From: Cymbidium sinense
Taxonomy: Eukaryota; Streptophyta; Magnoliopsida; Asparagales; Orchidaceae
Direction of reading: 5' to 3'
Length of the DNA: 64,000 bases
Assembly (NCBI GenBank): GCA_021442155.1
Contig: CM038214.1
Coordinates: 22,593,808 to 22,657,807 of the forward strand
In this document: positions 11,401 through 24,351 of the stretch, one piece after another
Position numbering within the stretch: the first letter of the stretch is position 1
How the letters are laid out: each line of letters begins with the position of its first letter
Translations under genes and position numbers: made by a program
Notes under the pieces: generated by a model
What the model saw: only the letters and a program-made list of their open reading frames with translations
What the model was told of the DNA's origin: nothing
The model's database searches: none

Positions 11401-14400
11401 ATCTTACCAATCAAGGCGAATAGATAAACTAAACTACCACGACTCTAGCTAACGCATCGATTCCATGGAGACTAGGCAAAGAGCGACTTTGCTCTAATTT
11501 ACCTTGCTTGGCTCCTTTACTTCCTTTTTGACTAGCTTAGTTGCAACTATTGGATAGCTATTTGGATTCTCTCTTAGGAAAAGGAATTCTTCCTTATTGA
11601 AGGCAAGAGTAGATGAACTTGCAAAAGAAGAACCTAGTTGATAATAACCAATTTTGAACAAGTCAAAGAGATAAGACCACCTTCATAGATAGCCTATTCT
11701 TTCAGATAGAATAGCATATATGAGAAGAGCAAGGACTTTACTGGATAGACTTGATTGAGAGATAGATTAGGATACTTTCTATAAAGAATCCACCTTCTTT
11801 CCATAGGACCATAGGTGCGAGAAGTAGATCATTCTACTCTATCTTCTCCCACATTGAATCTCAAATATATCTTTGCTAATAGACTGGAAATCAATCCTTT
11901 GATTGCTATCTGATTCCCTAGCGGTTATCCTAACTCTTTCAACATCGCTCCATCTCCTTCCTCAACCAAGGTTGATTGGATAGAATGAAGATAAGGAACT
12001 AGCTTGCCAAAGAATGGATTGCTTTGGAGAGCTAATGGTACTAGGAGCTATGGGAGAGGGAGAACTGGCTTAGCACACTAGGAATCAAAAGTTTAGCATG
12101 TTAGGATAGGAGTGGGAATAAAATCATTCCATCTTCACTCTAGTAAACATAGATCTCACTTATTCTTGTCTATACTCTCTCCTCACACATCCAATTTTGG
12201 TCCATCTACTTCTTTTATAGATTCATGTGCTATATTCTAAAAATAGGGAAGTATGACTCTATCTATTCTTTTCACTGTCTAAGAGAATGCTTTATTCCTT
12301 AGAATTAAGAAAAGGTGGGAAATATTTGATGCTTATGAAAGAAGAGCAATCAATCAAGAACCATGCACACCATAAACATATGTGGACACCATACCATCTA
12401 TGCCCAAGTGCTAAAAGAGCTAGAACAGTTGCCTTCCTATTGAATATTAATTAGAGTGAAAGGAAAAGTTGCATAGCAAATAAAGAAAGAGAAATCATAG
12501 AAGCCCAAGAATTTCTATAGTTGACTATTTGACACCAAGTAATTGTGAAAGGAAGAGAGAGATGGATGTCTTGCCGAGTCATTCTCGCTTAGAGCTTGGG
12601 CTGGTAAGGACTTTGCCTAGATTTTCATTGAAGGTTGGAACTCTCCTAGTATGAATATAGAATGACTTTTTCTTAGAAATCAAGTGGAAGAAAGTCTTGA
12701 AAAGAAGTTACGGGTTGGTTTCATGAGAGTGCTTTGCCCTGCGTAATAGGAATTCATTTTTTAGAGAAATCTCTTTTCCTTATCTTAGTCTTCTATCCTG
12801 CTTTCCTTGCTTTTCTCTATTTTCTCTTACCTATGAATTTCATAATAGCTTCATGGCTTCTCTCATTCTATACTTGCTTTTATTTTTATTAAAATAGGGC
12901 TTTTGCTAGAAATATTGACAAAAGTCTTTTGTCTAATTGAATGCCTTTTGTGCATAGAGGAAGGCTTTCTCTTCCATGACTTGCTTTATAAATGGCCTTC
13001 TTCTTTTTCACGATGTTTGGACAAGACTTGTGTATTGAAAAGTCCAATCGATTTGAGTTGAGTCACTAGTTAAGGACTCATGTTTTTAGGGAATAAAGGG
13101 TTTTTGAAACTACTTAGAGATACATTCAAGGGCTTAGGAGTCGAGGCCAACATTATCTCCATCGACATAGGATCAAGACTTTGGCCCATCTAGCGTTCTC
13201 AAAACATGATCTTTTCTAGATCAATTGGGTACCATGCTGTTACAATGAAATTGGCTTTCTGACCTAGGGGTGCTACATTATGTATGTTGGCCTCTAGTCG
13301 GACTGCCTTGGTCACATGTTTAGTTTTGTTAGGTAGGCCAAGCACATCCATCAACAAAGGTATCATTCAAGCAACAAATTATAGTCAAGAAAGGTTCTAT
13401 CAAAAATGATCTTCTAACTTCAGTAGTCTTCAGTGCCAAAGATCATTGTTGACTTGAGCGATAAGTCGGTTCCTGCGTATCATAGGTCTAATTGGCCCAT
13501 CAGTGAGCGAGGTAGTCATTGGAGTAATGCTTCTCTCTTTTTTTAAGAAAGATTACTCTAAGATGGTCATTGACGTTGAGTGTTGAGCTAGAAGCAATGC
13601 AATAAATACTGGAATGAAATGAAGTATGCTTTGGATGTTATTCATTAAGGGCTTATATATATATGGATTCTCATTTCAGAAAACCACAGATTTCATTATT
13701 CACCTCCTGTTCTGGCTGGTCCCAGGTTCTCACACTTCACTGGCTCCAAAATACCTTTTGGGTGAGAACATTATACCTCTTAAACTCTACTTATAGTCAA
13801 GTAGTCTATGGTCATACGAAAGTGTGAGTAAGTAGCTACAATGGGACTACTGAATGTTTCACTTTTGTTCAGTTCATTGCTAACTAGGGTTGGACTAAAA
13901 TAAAATGCATGTCCTCGGGGGTCAAGCACATCAACCTCTCATTCATGCATTCACATAAGAATATAAAAAAAGCAATAGAAATAAAAGAAATAGGGGAAAT
14001 GGGGGTTTGACCTTCAAAAAGGCATCCAAATCAACTGAATCGAGGCAATAACAATACCTTTGTTTGGGATTATACCATAGCAAGCTATCCATTGCATTCT
14101 CACCTTGCTCCTTCATGCTTTACCGGATATACAAGCTCTTTACTACTACATATTTATCGATAATGGCATCCATATCTTTATGCACAAATGGAAGGCTTTT
14201 ACCCTTCTCGAAAATGATTTTTAGCTTTGAATCAACAGGTATTACTTCCGAATAATGTCTAACACAAACCACTTTTGTAAAAATCAAATTATCACCTTCT
14301 TAGTGAAAAGATGGTCTATTCACTATACAATGATCATTTCATATAAGATCTCTTTTCTTCCAATTTTGTTTTAGAAAAATTTCTAAGGTGAGTCAATATG

Positions 14401-16150
14401 TTCTGTGATAAAAGATGAATCGATCATCCTTATTATTTCTAGCTTTCAACCAATGGTTTCTCATTCAAAATCATGAAAGAGACTCCTCTCTTCAGATACT
14501 TAGCTGGTCACTCTAGGGCCTTAGGGAACTTATCCAATCGGCCTATCTTCAAGTCAGTTGATTTGAAAGTTGTTTGCTAACTTCATTGCATTTAAGGTAA
14601 GAATGGATAGCATAGCTACTGTATTAGGATTAGGTCTGTAAGAGTTAGGACATTAGCCTTTTCTTCAATCATGTCTCGAAAGAAATAGGCTTGAGGCTTC
14701 CATTCTATAAGAGAGTCAAGGTGAATAGCAAAGAAAAAGTTACTGGCTAACAATCCACAGAGCAAGATGGCTACAATCGAGCATACATTTCAACTCAAGA
14801 GTGAACGAGATCTATCCCACCAATGGCAACTCCTAGTCTGAAGCTTGATCTATCTAGCTGAAATCGATATAGAATTTTACTATGGAATTTAGTTTCCACT
14901 TCACTAACAGCCACAAAGGTCGAAGGAAAGTTAGATGAAAGTGATCCTAATGGAAGCTCGAGATCAAGGTTGCATAGAAAAATAGCGATGGAACTTCTGC
15001 ATTCACCAATTTAGGAGTTTGATTGGGCTAATGCAAGAAGAAAGAAAGGTGCAACTAAGAAGTTTTAAACTTTTTATTGTTTCTTTTCAAATAGAAGAAC
15101 TAAACCAAAGAATAAACATAGTTCCCTATGATCTCATCCCTGATGCACAAGCCTTGTCTTCGTGCATGCCATGCTGTGCTCTTGGGAGAGTGACACCTCT
15201 AATTCCTTCGCTGCTTCATTTTCCTATCATCCGGTTCGGGTCTAGCCTATCGTAGCCCCCCTCACCCAAATAAGTCACATTATGTTTTCTAGAAGAGAAG
15301 GTGATAGCATTCTTCGGATGAGTCAGGACTTGGAATAAGAAGAGGTCATCACTAGCAACTTCTCTAAAAGTAGAAAGCCAAAAAGGTTAGATATTCATGA
15401 TCACTAACGCTTTTTTATTGATTCATCAAATTACGTAGGTAGAAGAATGTGCGATCTCCTTCAAGTCTGGATCAAGCATGATTGCATTCCTGGATTGAAA
15501 ACCACCTTCCTTATAGACTGGTTTACATATGCCAAGGTGTTATAGTACATCAAATCATTGAAACTTTTAGAAAGTGGAAAGTATGTACTAGTTTGATCAA
15601 CTTCAAGTAGAAAAAAAACCGGAATTCAGGTGATGGATGGGGTTGTCAAAGGCATAAGTGAGGAGCACAAGGAACCGTTGGTAGGAGAGATGGACTTGAT
15701 GAAAAAGGATCTCAAGCACCCACCAAAAGGAGTTCCTAAATGAAGCCTCTCGGGGTTAGATGTGTGATTCCAATCTTGATTAGGGGTGAGTGAGAGGTGA
15801 TCAAGAAGGGATATCGGCAACCTCAGGACTTTGATCATGTAAATGAGTCTGCTCGGAAGAGATGCACTGGCCAAGGACTCAAACTTTGGTGAACACTAAA
15901 AGATTTTTTTCAAATCTTTTTCTTAGGAATAGATAGGATAATCGATCACTTTCTTTAAGGAATGAATGTAGTGGAGCTACAATAAAAAGAAAAAATGTAA
16001 AACTTTCTTTCTAAAATTAGACATGTAGTGCATGCTGGGTTGATGCATCCTTTTTGAGAGGGTGTGTATGCAAAAATGAATCATATTATTGAGGCAATGG
16101 GTATAATTCTAGATAGCCTACAAAATATACAACCTTTAATGTTGAGGCAA
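8450..16150. other. Mitochondrial-spacer-like DNA, block 1 (no gene recognised)
   Basis: About 7.7 kb with no recognisable gene, tRNA or rRNA on either strand. The texture differs from the flanking AT-rich retroelements: higher GC, short purine and pyrimidine strings (AAAGAAAG, CTTTCTTTC, TTCTTCC), and phrases such as GGAAGAGAATCGGCAAGAG typical of plant mitochondrial intergenic DNA. The longest open frames (8,779-9,069; 15,626-15,874; 15,019-15,255) match nothing I know. I infer an old nuclear insertion of mitochondrial DNA, but without a gene this stays provisional. Confidence 0.45.
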
Positions 16151-16551
16151 TTATTTTCATCCCAATAGCAAAATACACATCATATAATGATTTCAAGGAA
16201 GACCCCGGGCAAAGAGGAGACCAAATCGCCCCACACATGAAGTCCGAACAAAACTGCCAAGCCCCCTGCGCAAGAAAGATAGAAAATGGCAGACGAAAGG
16301 TGCCGACTCAAAACCAACTTTCCTAGGCAAGCCGGTATTGATGAACGAACCTACGCTTAGCAAACATAAGGGAAACAATGTGTAGCAAAGAACATAAAAT
16401 CCTTTAAATGACCATGGACAAAACTGTTGATCCTTCACATGGGTGGCTAGTTCCCAATTTTTCTTTTTCTTCTTCTTTTTTTTTTAGCCACACTCACTAA
16501 GCTATGGGCCCCTCTTTGATAAGTTGCAAAGCAGTTCATTTCAACTTGAAT

Positions 16552-17500
16552 GACAATTTGGGTAGGATTAGAATTTGGCTCAAAAGGGGTACTTTAGGTC
16601 ACTTTGGGTCAAGTGAGCCTAAGTGGGTCAATTGACTTGATCAAAGCTTGAATCAAGTTTGATTGGACTCACATATGGACTTATGATTGAAATATAAATC
16701 CATTTGCAAGTGATGTGGAGTCAAATGGGTTTTGATTTATTTGAAAATTTCAAGTTCAAAGGGTGAAAATGAGTTTGATTTGAATTTGATTTTTGAATTT
16801 AGTTTTGGTTCGATGATTAAAGTTTATATTTATATTTGAATTCATGATTGAAGTATTGATTGAATCATGAAGAAAAATCAAGCGTTGGCTTGATTTGAAT
16901 TTTTTTTTGGCTAAGTTCAAGATTTTGACTTGAAAGGCTTAGGTTGAATTTTAGTTGAATTTGGATTTGATTTTTGAATTTAGTTTTGGATATTTGAATT
17001 TATATTTCATTTTTATTTGTGAATATAAATGAGAATATAAATGGGTTTTGTGAAAATCTTTTGAATTTGAATTGATTTGGATTTGATTTAGGCTAAGTCC
17101 ATAAGATAGAATCAAAGTCTCTTAGGAACAATTTTTTTTTCTTTTTTTCTTTTGTAATTTGGAATTTAATCATGGATTTCAATCATTTGAAATTAATTTA
17201 AGTTTGAGAAAATCAATTAAGTTGGAATTGATTTAAGTTTGAGAAAATTCAATTAAGTTTGGAAGTGATTTGAGATTTGAAGTTGATTTGATTTGGAGTT
17301 TGACTTGAAAGGAGGAAGTTAGGATTTTGTTCAAGCTATAGGGTATGCAAATTTTCCTAACACTCTTAAGGTATGACCTATTCCTATGGCTAACTCTTCT
17401 AAGCCTTTAGGGTTAGGTTAAGTGTCCACTTAATTACTAGATGTGTCATAAGATGGAGGGATTGTAAGCTCATTCCAAAAATGAGGTCAACACCCCCTAA
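16552..17500 (-). repeat. Retroelement non-coding segment H, short copy
   Basis: Matches 24,352-26,400 at both ends in the same orientation. Shared text includes GGGTACTTTAGGTCACTTTG, TATGATTGAAATATAAATCC, TTTGCAAGTGAT and, at the right end, CCTATTYCTATGGCYAACTC. It holds only one or two units of the internal repeat (one GGCTAAGTCC at about 17,090), while the longer copy holds about eight. The strand is assigned from the minus-strand pol at 29.5-34.1 kb. It is probably part of a long LTR or of the untranslated region beside it. Confidence 0.65.
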
Positions 17501-17975
17501 ATAGGAAGAGGGGTACTTTACTAATAAGAAAGGGAAATTATCTTGCACTTGGTGAGGGACCTTGATCGTGGGGTTCACTTCATCACTAGTGGTTAGTTTT
17601 CCATGAAAGCCTTTTCCCAAGTGCAAAGCCCAGCTCCAACAAGAAGGTGTTTGCTTTCTCATGGGGTAAAGAATGATAATCTCTACTCCCATAGAAAGAA
17701 TCTAAGAAAACACGAAGCATTCTCTTGGTTTTCTTCTAAAAGCTTCCCTCTCTTGGCTGGATTTTTGTCCAACCTACTATGAGAATCACATATCTCGTAC
17801 ATCATCTTTCTCCCTCCTGGGTTCTCGTGGTTCCAATGCCATCATGTTAACCATCTTTTCTTTTTGGTGAAAATTTCATCAAATTTCTTTTAGAGAATAA
17901 AATATATGCTTCCATCTTCACTATGCAAAATAAAATGTGGATGTAAATATACATCTTCTTTTCTTTATGTATTTT
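17500..17975. other. Non-coding stretch between segments H and L
   Basis: A minus-strand open frame of 97 codons spans 17,399-17,692, but it overlaps the conserved non-coding text of segment H and contains no domain I recognise. The rest is pyrimidine-rich on the plus strand. Homology to the longer H copy stops at about 17,510, and homology to the other LTR-like segment starts at 17,976. Confidence 0.4.
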
Positions 17976-18960
17976 GACACCATGTAGATCCTGATGTCAT
18001 TGAGGGGTGATCACGACATTGAGGAGAGGTGTATTATCTCAAAAGATAGAAGTCATCACCCTAAAATGGACCTAATCACCTCAAGGACTCCTAAGGATAA
18101 TGGTGCATATGTACCAAAATTTTTTTTCACTTTACATAGAAAAGTAAAGTAAGGTTTATTTTAAATCAGTTTGTTAAGTTCCTACAAGGGCAAGCCCCAT
18201 AGTTAATTACATCCTAAGAAATGAGATCCCTTAGGAATACTCTCAATTAAGGTAAATGATCATTGTCTCAAAATATTTTTAATTGATTAGTTTATTTTGG
18301 AAGATCAAATGGGATTGATCAAAGAGAGGGAGTTTAGCCAAAGAGAGATAAGTAGGAGATACCCACGATGCCAGGAAACCCAATGAGCATCTCAAACTAT
18401 CCTATGATTGGGCTCTACATTTTTGAGATTTATTTAATTTATTTAATTTATTTAATTTATTTAAGCTGAATTTTTCATAAGAAATTTCACTTATTAAGAA
18501 ATGCCAAGAAGTGAGTATTTAAGCTTATGGCCCATAAAGGAGAAAAGCAACCTCAGAACCTAAATCTAAGGAGCTTTGGTGAGGGATGAAAGTACAACCT
18601 AAATCAAAGTCAAAAATGGGTATTTGGTTTGCCTCCACAAGGGAGAACACACCACTCGACTGTTTGGACTTACAACTCCATGGGGGTGGCCACCAACTAA
18701 CTCCTCCAATGATTTTAAATTCATATAGACAAGTTATATGCTTTATGCAAGATAGCTAGGCTGTTATTTATTTAGAAAGAGACTAAGTTCTTAAACTCAC
18801 TCCGTAAAGAGACTAGATCATGTAAGGGTATGCTTCAAATGATCTAAATCTAATGCTATTCAGATTTCATTTTTTTTTTAATTTTTGGACAATTATTTTT
18901 GACTCAAGCTAATAGGATTCATATGCCTAATGCATGAGAAATGAGATTATTGGCCAAAAT
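17976..18960 (-). repeat. LTR-like segment, copy 2
   Basis: Second copy of the segment at 7,438-8,400, in the same orientation, starting at GACACCATGTAGATCC. Unlike copy 1 it has no TGGCGACTC string next to its left edge, so it is not followed by an intact leader and may be a solo or 3' LTR portion. It contains a four-copy 9-bp tandem repeat of TTTAATTTA at 18,429-18,465 that is absent from copy 1. Confidence 0.6.
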
Positions 18961-21900
18961 CAACGAGAAGAGAGAAGGTGTATTTTCACCACAGCTCTCA
19001 AAGGTCAAGCAAAGTTTTCCTGGCAAAGGTGGAATCCCTCCGATCAAGAGTGAACACAATATGCATTTGTGCATGATGTTACAAAAGAAGTACTCATCCA
19101 GCTAAGGGGTTGCTAATTTTTTTATCTTAATTTTTAACCTAAGCTTTTGGTGAGGTTATGAGTTCTTTATTTTTAGTTTTGAATTATTAAATTTGGTAAA
19201 AGATTTATTTTCCTATGAGCTTAATCCACATCCAAGCCATACTTAAAGCAAGGAAGAAACTAGGAAAAGGATGACACTTAATGCACAAGCTTAAACAAAT
19301 CATCAATCAATTTATAAAGTTAATCATAAAATAATAAGAGGTCATTGTGGTCGGGTACCACCGCATAAACCCATAAACAAGTTGAGTAGTCGAGCTCTAC
19401 CCTTATACAACCTAGATTATAAATGAATTACATACAATTAAGCAAAGAACTCATTGTTATGGGGGTGTTCAAGCTTCATTTCTTCATTCTTCTTTTCTTC
19501 TTTCTTCTTTGGTTCCTTCTTTTGGATGGTTGGAAGGTGGATACCCCAAAGGCTTCACATGGTTTATAAGATGAGATCTTATGACCAATGTGCTCATCCT
19601 AATCCCCATAACAATCATTCCAAAATCCTAATTGAAAAAATTACATGAAAGGAAAAGTAAATCTAAGTAACACCTGTAAAATAGAGATTAGCTAAATGAA
19701 CCACACAAATTCCAAGCATGTATATTAGATTTATCACCCCACACATGGATGCCTAAATCCACCTGGCCTATTAGATTATGCTTAGGGGTATAAGCACCTG
19801 CACAGCAAAGAGTATTTATATTTTTATTTATCACAGCGCCCCTTAAGCACAATCCCTTACAAAAAATAATGGTTAGACTAAGATCGACCCACCATTCATT
19901 CTATACACATACATCCTAACATTCAGACTAAAACATATATCACAAAATAAAATCAAGCATCAAACCATGCACCGCCCTAACCTAAAGCTAGAAGTTGTGA
20001 CTTAGCATAATGTGTGTGCTTTAGAGGTTTGTGTAGTATGCTTAGCTATGGCTTTAAGTTAGAATTTTCTAAGTATGAAGAATGTTCAACTTAGAGGAGG
20101 GTTACATTTAAGTAATTTAATTTTTTTGGATATATTTTATTTTTATGTTATGATTGGGTTTAAATGAATCCAGGAATTAATTACTAAGTTATAAAAAGAG
20201 GGAAAGAGAAGAGAACTTCTCTTTCCTTCCCCAACCTAAGTAATTTCTAAAGTTGATTCATGTTTTAGTTTTGTTTAGTGAATATTTTAATTAAGTGTTT
20301 TAATTAATCCTAAGTTTAGATGAACTTTAAACAAACATATTCGAAAAGAAAGGCATTTCAAGATTAAATAAAATGAACTAAATTCACAAAACAAACACCA
20401 CTTAATTTTTTTTCCCAACATGTATGACATGCATATGAATTAGCCTTAAGCATATCTATACATACAAATGGGAATATTTAGCACAATTCATGATACATGC
20501 TAACAAATTCATTTAAGAAAATTTTAACGTTTATGATGCATGATTCTTATTAAGTCACAAAGGGGTTTCTTATCCAATTTTCACATGCACACATGAATGT
20601 ATGAAAGGCATAAGTGAGTATGTCTTCATTGTTAACCAAGGGTGTAAGGTACAAGAGCTACTTAGGGATACTTAAAGTCTTGTAACCTCGGGGTTGTCCA
20701 GACTAATATACCACTTTCCTTAAATACAAGCATGTGTACAAAAGAAATGAATGAAAAAGAAAGAATGCAAAAATTTTTGTTAGTTGATTTATTTTTGTTT
20801 ATGCAATTTATATGTGCAAGTATAAGTATCCTTCTTAAGTGATAGTATAGGAATGAATAAGATATAAAATTAGGCAAGTGTTAGGTTCTTTTCAAATGAA
20901 TCGTACACTTATACTAAAAGAGAAGATAAGGAAAACCTACAATAAGCACATCCTTATATTTTTACTCACATACAAACTTATAAATAATATATAAGTAACA
21001 CACTTTCATTTTGATAATTGATTCATATAATTTGAAAATAATTTGGATTTAATAGTGATAATAGCCACTCATATTCTTACTTTAATGAACTCATGTAATT
21101 TGACATAAAAGAAAATATTTTTATCTTTTAAATTTAATTTTTGAAAAGCATGAATGTATGAAATCATATGGCACACATATTTAGCATGTTAGAACTAAAG
21201 AAATGAAAGCATGTAAAACATTCACTTTAATTAATTCATAAAGATAATCTTATTAAATAAGAAAGCTTAAAATCAAAGTTTATTTAATATGATTTTTATT
21301 TGATTTTGAATTTAATTTAATTTTGAAAATGTGAATTGAGTTTGCTATTCCTAATCCATTCCCACATATATTTGATATTTTTGTTTAATTTTTAGATGAT
21401 TAGATTCATTTTATATTTTGATTAAGTTAAGGTATGAATTAAACATGTTAATTACCCCTTACCTACAACACCTTAGCATAGTTAGTCATATAATTATGAG
21501 CCAATGAGATGATATAAAACCTCACAAGGAATTTAAACTTGCAATGCACCTTAGAAGAAAAGAGACCTAATGCAATTTGGCTAATGATTAATGATTAATT
21601 ATGCTAAGGAGTTTAACTTAAGAAATTTCAAAAACACCCCTCACACATATGAGTTGAGTTTTAATTTCCTTAATTGAACTTAGCCTCTTGAACACCTAAG
21701 CATCTGCCCAAAGTAGATTAATTATATTCTAGAAAGTTTTATAATTTTAAGAAATTAATTAAGAGGATAATTAGTGAATTAGCCCTTAATTAAGAGAGGA
21801 TTAAGAAAGAAAAAGGTGTTTAAAGGATAGGTTAGGGAAAATGCCCCAAAAATATTTCCTAAACCTCCTATTCATTGAAACAGACATTAATCAACTTAAA

Positions 21901-23560
21901 CAAAGGATTAAACCACTAATCAAACTCTTAATTAACATTAATTACATTAAGGGAGTAATTAGGAAATGAATTAGAAATTTCCCCAATTCAGCCTCTAATA
22001 AATCCCAAGAAAATTAGGGGAGGCTGAAGTTATCCCCTAAAATACAATCAACAAGTTTGAGATTAATCAGTAGATTAATTATGAAGAAATTAGCAAATTA
22101 AGATTTCTAATAAAACCCAAATTTAGATAAAAAAAGATATTCAAAATTAATCAAAATAAAATTTACAATATTCTATGTTCAAATATCTTTCTAATGCAAT
22201 TTATTTCATATTTTCTTTATTTTTCTAGGTTGAGATATGAATTTTGGGTAATTAATTAAGAATAATTTAAACCTTAATTAATTCCTAATCTTATGCCACA
22301 CATCGGTATGTACTTTACATCCTCCACTCCACATTTTAAAATGTCACATCATAGCGTGTGGTGGCGTATCGCTTCTCTAGTATGATTAAGGAACCGATGG
22401 CTGAGATTAAATCTACGAATCAGAGAGGATAAAATAGGATATAAAATGTGTTTTAATCTCTATTGTCCATCCAAAATGCATGGATGGATGGCCAGAGATC
22501 TTCCTTGTTCTTCCCTATGAAAAAGGGGACCGTCCACTTTCAAAGTGAAGATCCGAGCTCAAGCGAGTTTGGATTGGATTTAAAATCAACCCACACCATA
22601 TAAACCTAATGGCAAGCACATCTAATGGTCAAAATTCTATGGGATAAAAAATTCTTTCATAAAGCTCCACACCACATTGAGTTTAATGCTCAAAAAATGG
22701 CATACCTCATCGGAGGTGATCTCTGATGCTTGATTCCCTTGGAAAAACTTCGTCTAGTTGAGAGAAAGCTTTGGTGAAAGTTTTAGCTCTTGAGGTTGAG
22801 TGGATGGCTCTATAGACCAACTCCTCCTTAGCTTGAGTTTAATTTTGATTGAAATTGATCTTCCCTTGCTTCAAGAACTTGGAAGAAAGCTTAGGCAAGC
22901 TTGATTGGGTTCTCTAATGGAGTGTGCAAAGAGAATTTGGTTGAATTTGAGTGTAGTAGAAGTTGTCAATTCAATGGACCTCCCTTATTTTTACTTAAGA
23001 AAAACCATGAAATGCCAAATTCAATCTCCTTCTAGGAAGCTTAGGAACTCTTGCTAATGACTCCTATCACTCTCTAGGCTTCATTCGATAATGGGGAAGT
23101 GAAGATTCAAATGAATTAGGGGGAGTATATCTCCCCCTATGGCAATCAGACGGCCGAGAAGGGAGGAGCCATTTTGATCCAATTAGGCTTAAGCATTGGG
23201 TTTGTTAGGCCATTTAGGCTATCTTTGAGTTCATTTTAGGCTAGGGAGTGGATTAGTAGAGTAGCCATGTGCTCAAAACAAGTGGGAAGAGGTTTGCCAT
23301 GTGGCCATTTCAAGCCATGTGCTCGGTTTGGCCATATGGTGGAGTTGGGCTAACCCAAACCCATTGGGTTGGGTGCACCACCCTCCCTAGGGTTTACTTG
23401 ACCTATTAGTAGAGTATCAAGTAGGTATGAAGAGGGATTGACCAAATTCCAAGTGGAATTGGAAAAAATTTGTTCTATGGCCTAGGGGTAAAATGGTTAT
23501 TTGGATGATTTTTAAATTTGAATATGTTGGGTATGTTGAGAAAATAGGCTTGACCAAGTT
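18960..23560. other. AT-rich non-coding retroelement DNA
   Basis: About 4.6 kb without a readable protein domain on either strand. Open frames such as 20,662-20,877 are short and low in complexity. It sits between LTR-like segment L and the GGTCAA-rich repeats leading to segment H, so I infer it is the body of a very long LTR or the untranslated region of the Tat-like element. The stretch 22,300-22,650 is less AT-rich and has mixed CpG-containing text, as promoter-bearing parts of LTRs often do, but I cannot identify a promoter. Confidence 0.4.
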
Positions 23561-23599
23561 TCATTGTATTTGGAGTTCATTTGGTATGGTTTGGCTCAT

Positions 23600-24330
23600 G
23601 TTGAACCATTTAGGTCAAGATGGGTCAACTTGGGTCAAGTTGACCAATTGGTCAAACTGGGTCAAACCAAGGGTTGGGTCAAGTTCATATGACCAATTGA
23701 AATGTTTTGGTGGCTTTAGTTTGATTCAATTTGGTTTAGGTTTGAATTTAGTTCATATGACTTCATTTAGGTCAAATGGGTCAAGTTAACCAATTTGATC
23801 CATTTGACCTATTTGACCTAGGTCATGGGTAGGTTTAGGTTTGGTTAGTCATATGAAGTGGATTTGTATCTTTTTTTCTAATCAATTTTGGTTTAGTTTG
23901 AATTAGAGCAACATGACCCTTTAGGTCAAGTTGGGTTCAAGATCAATTGGGCTAGGTTAGGTCTAGTTGGCCAATTGAGGCTTTGGTCAAGTTCAACAAA
24001 TGATTTGGAATGAACTTGACCCATTGGTTTCAATCAATTTGGCTTAGATCAAGTTTTGACATATTTTGACTTTTTAGGTCAAGTTGGGTCAACTTGGATC
24101 AAGTGGCCAATTGGGCTAGGTTAGGCTCAAATATTGATTTGGTCAAATTCAAACATAGTTCATGAATGAACTTAGATCAATGGTTTCAATCAATTTGGCC
24201 TATGGTGGATTTTGGTAATGTTGGGTTTCATTTTGGCTAAGTGTTGACTTGGTCAACCCTTAGGTTTGACTTGGTTTGACCCAATTTAATTGATTGATCA
24301 TCTCATGATGATTGTTGATCTTGATGAGAG
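23600..24330. repeat. GGTCAAGTTGGGTCAA-rich tandem repeat, about 150-bp period
   Basis: Repeated text of the form TTAGGTCAAGTTGGGT...CCAATTGGGCTAGGTTAGG...GGTTTCAATCAATTTGGC. Two clear units begin at about 23,925 and 24,076 (period about 151 bp). A more diverged unit lies near 23,610. The open frame at 23,493-23,789 is a by-product of this low-complexity sequence and is not a gene. Confidence 0.6.
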
Positions 24331-24351
24331 GCGTAGGTGAGTTTGATTCAA

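Noticed and set aside
17399..17692. 97-codon minus-strand frame with a GGVDLIFGMS string resembling an aspartic protease block
   Set aside because: About 100 bp of it lies in the conserved non-coding segment H that has no such frame in the second copy, and no other protease motif is nearby.
23493..23789. 98-codon plus-strand frame
   Set aside because: It overlaps the GGTCAAGTTGGGTCAA repeat and has low-complexity Gly/Trp/Leu/Val composition; no domain seen.
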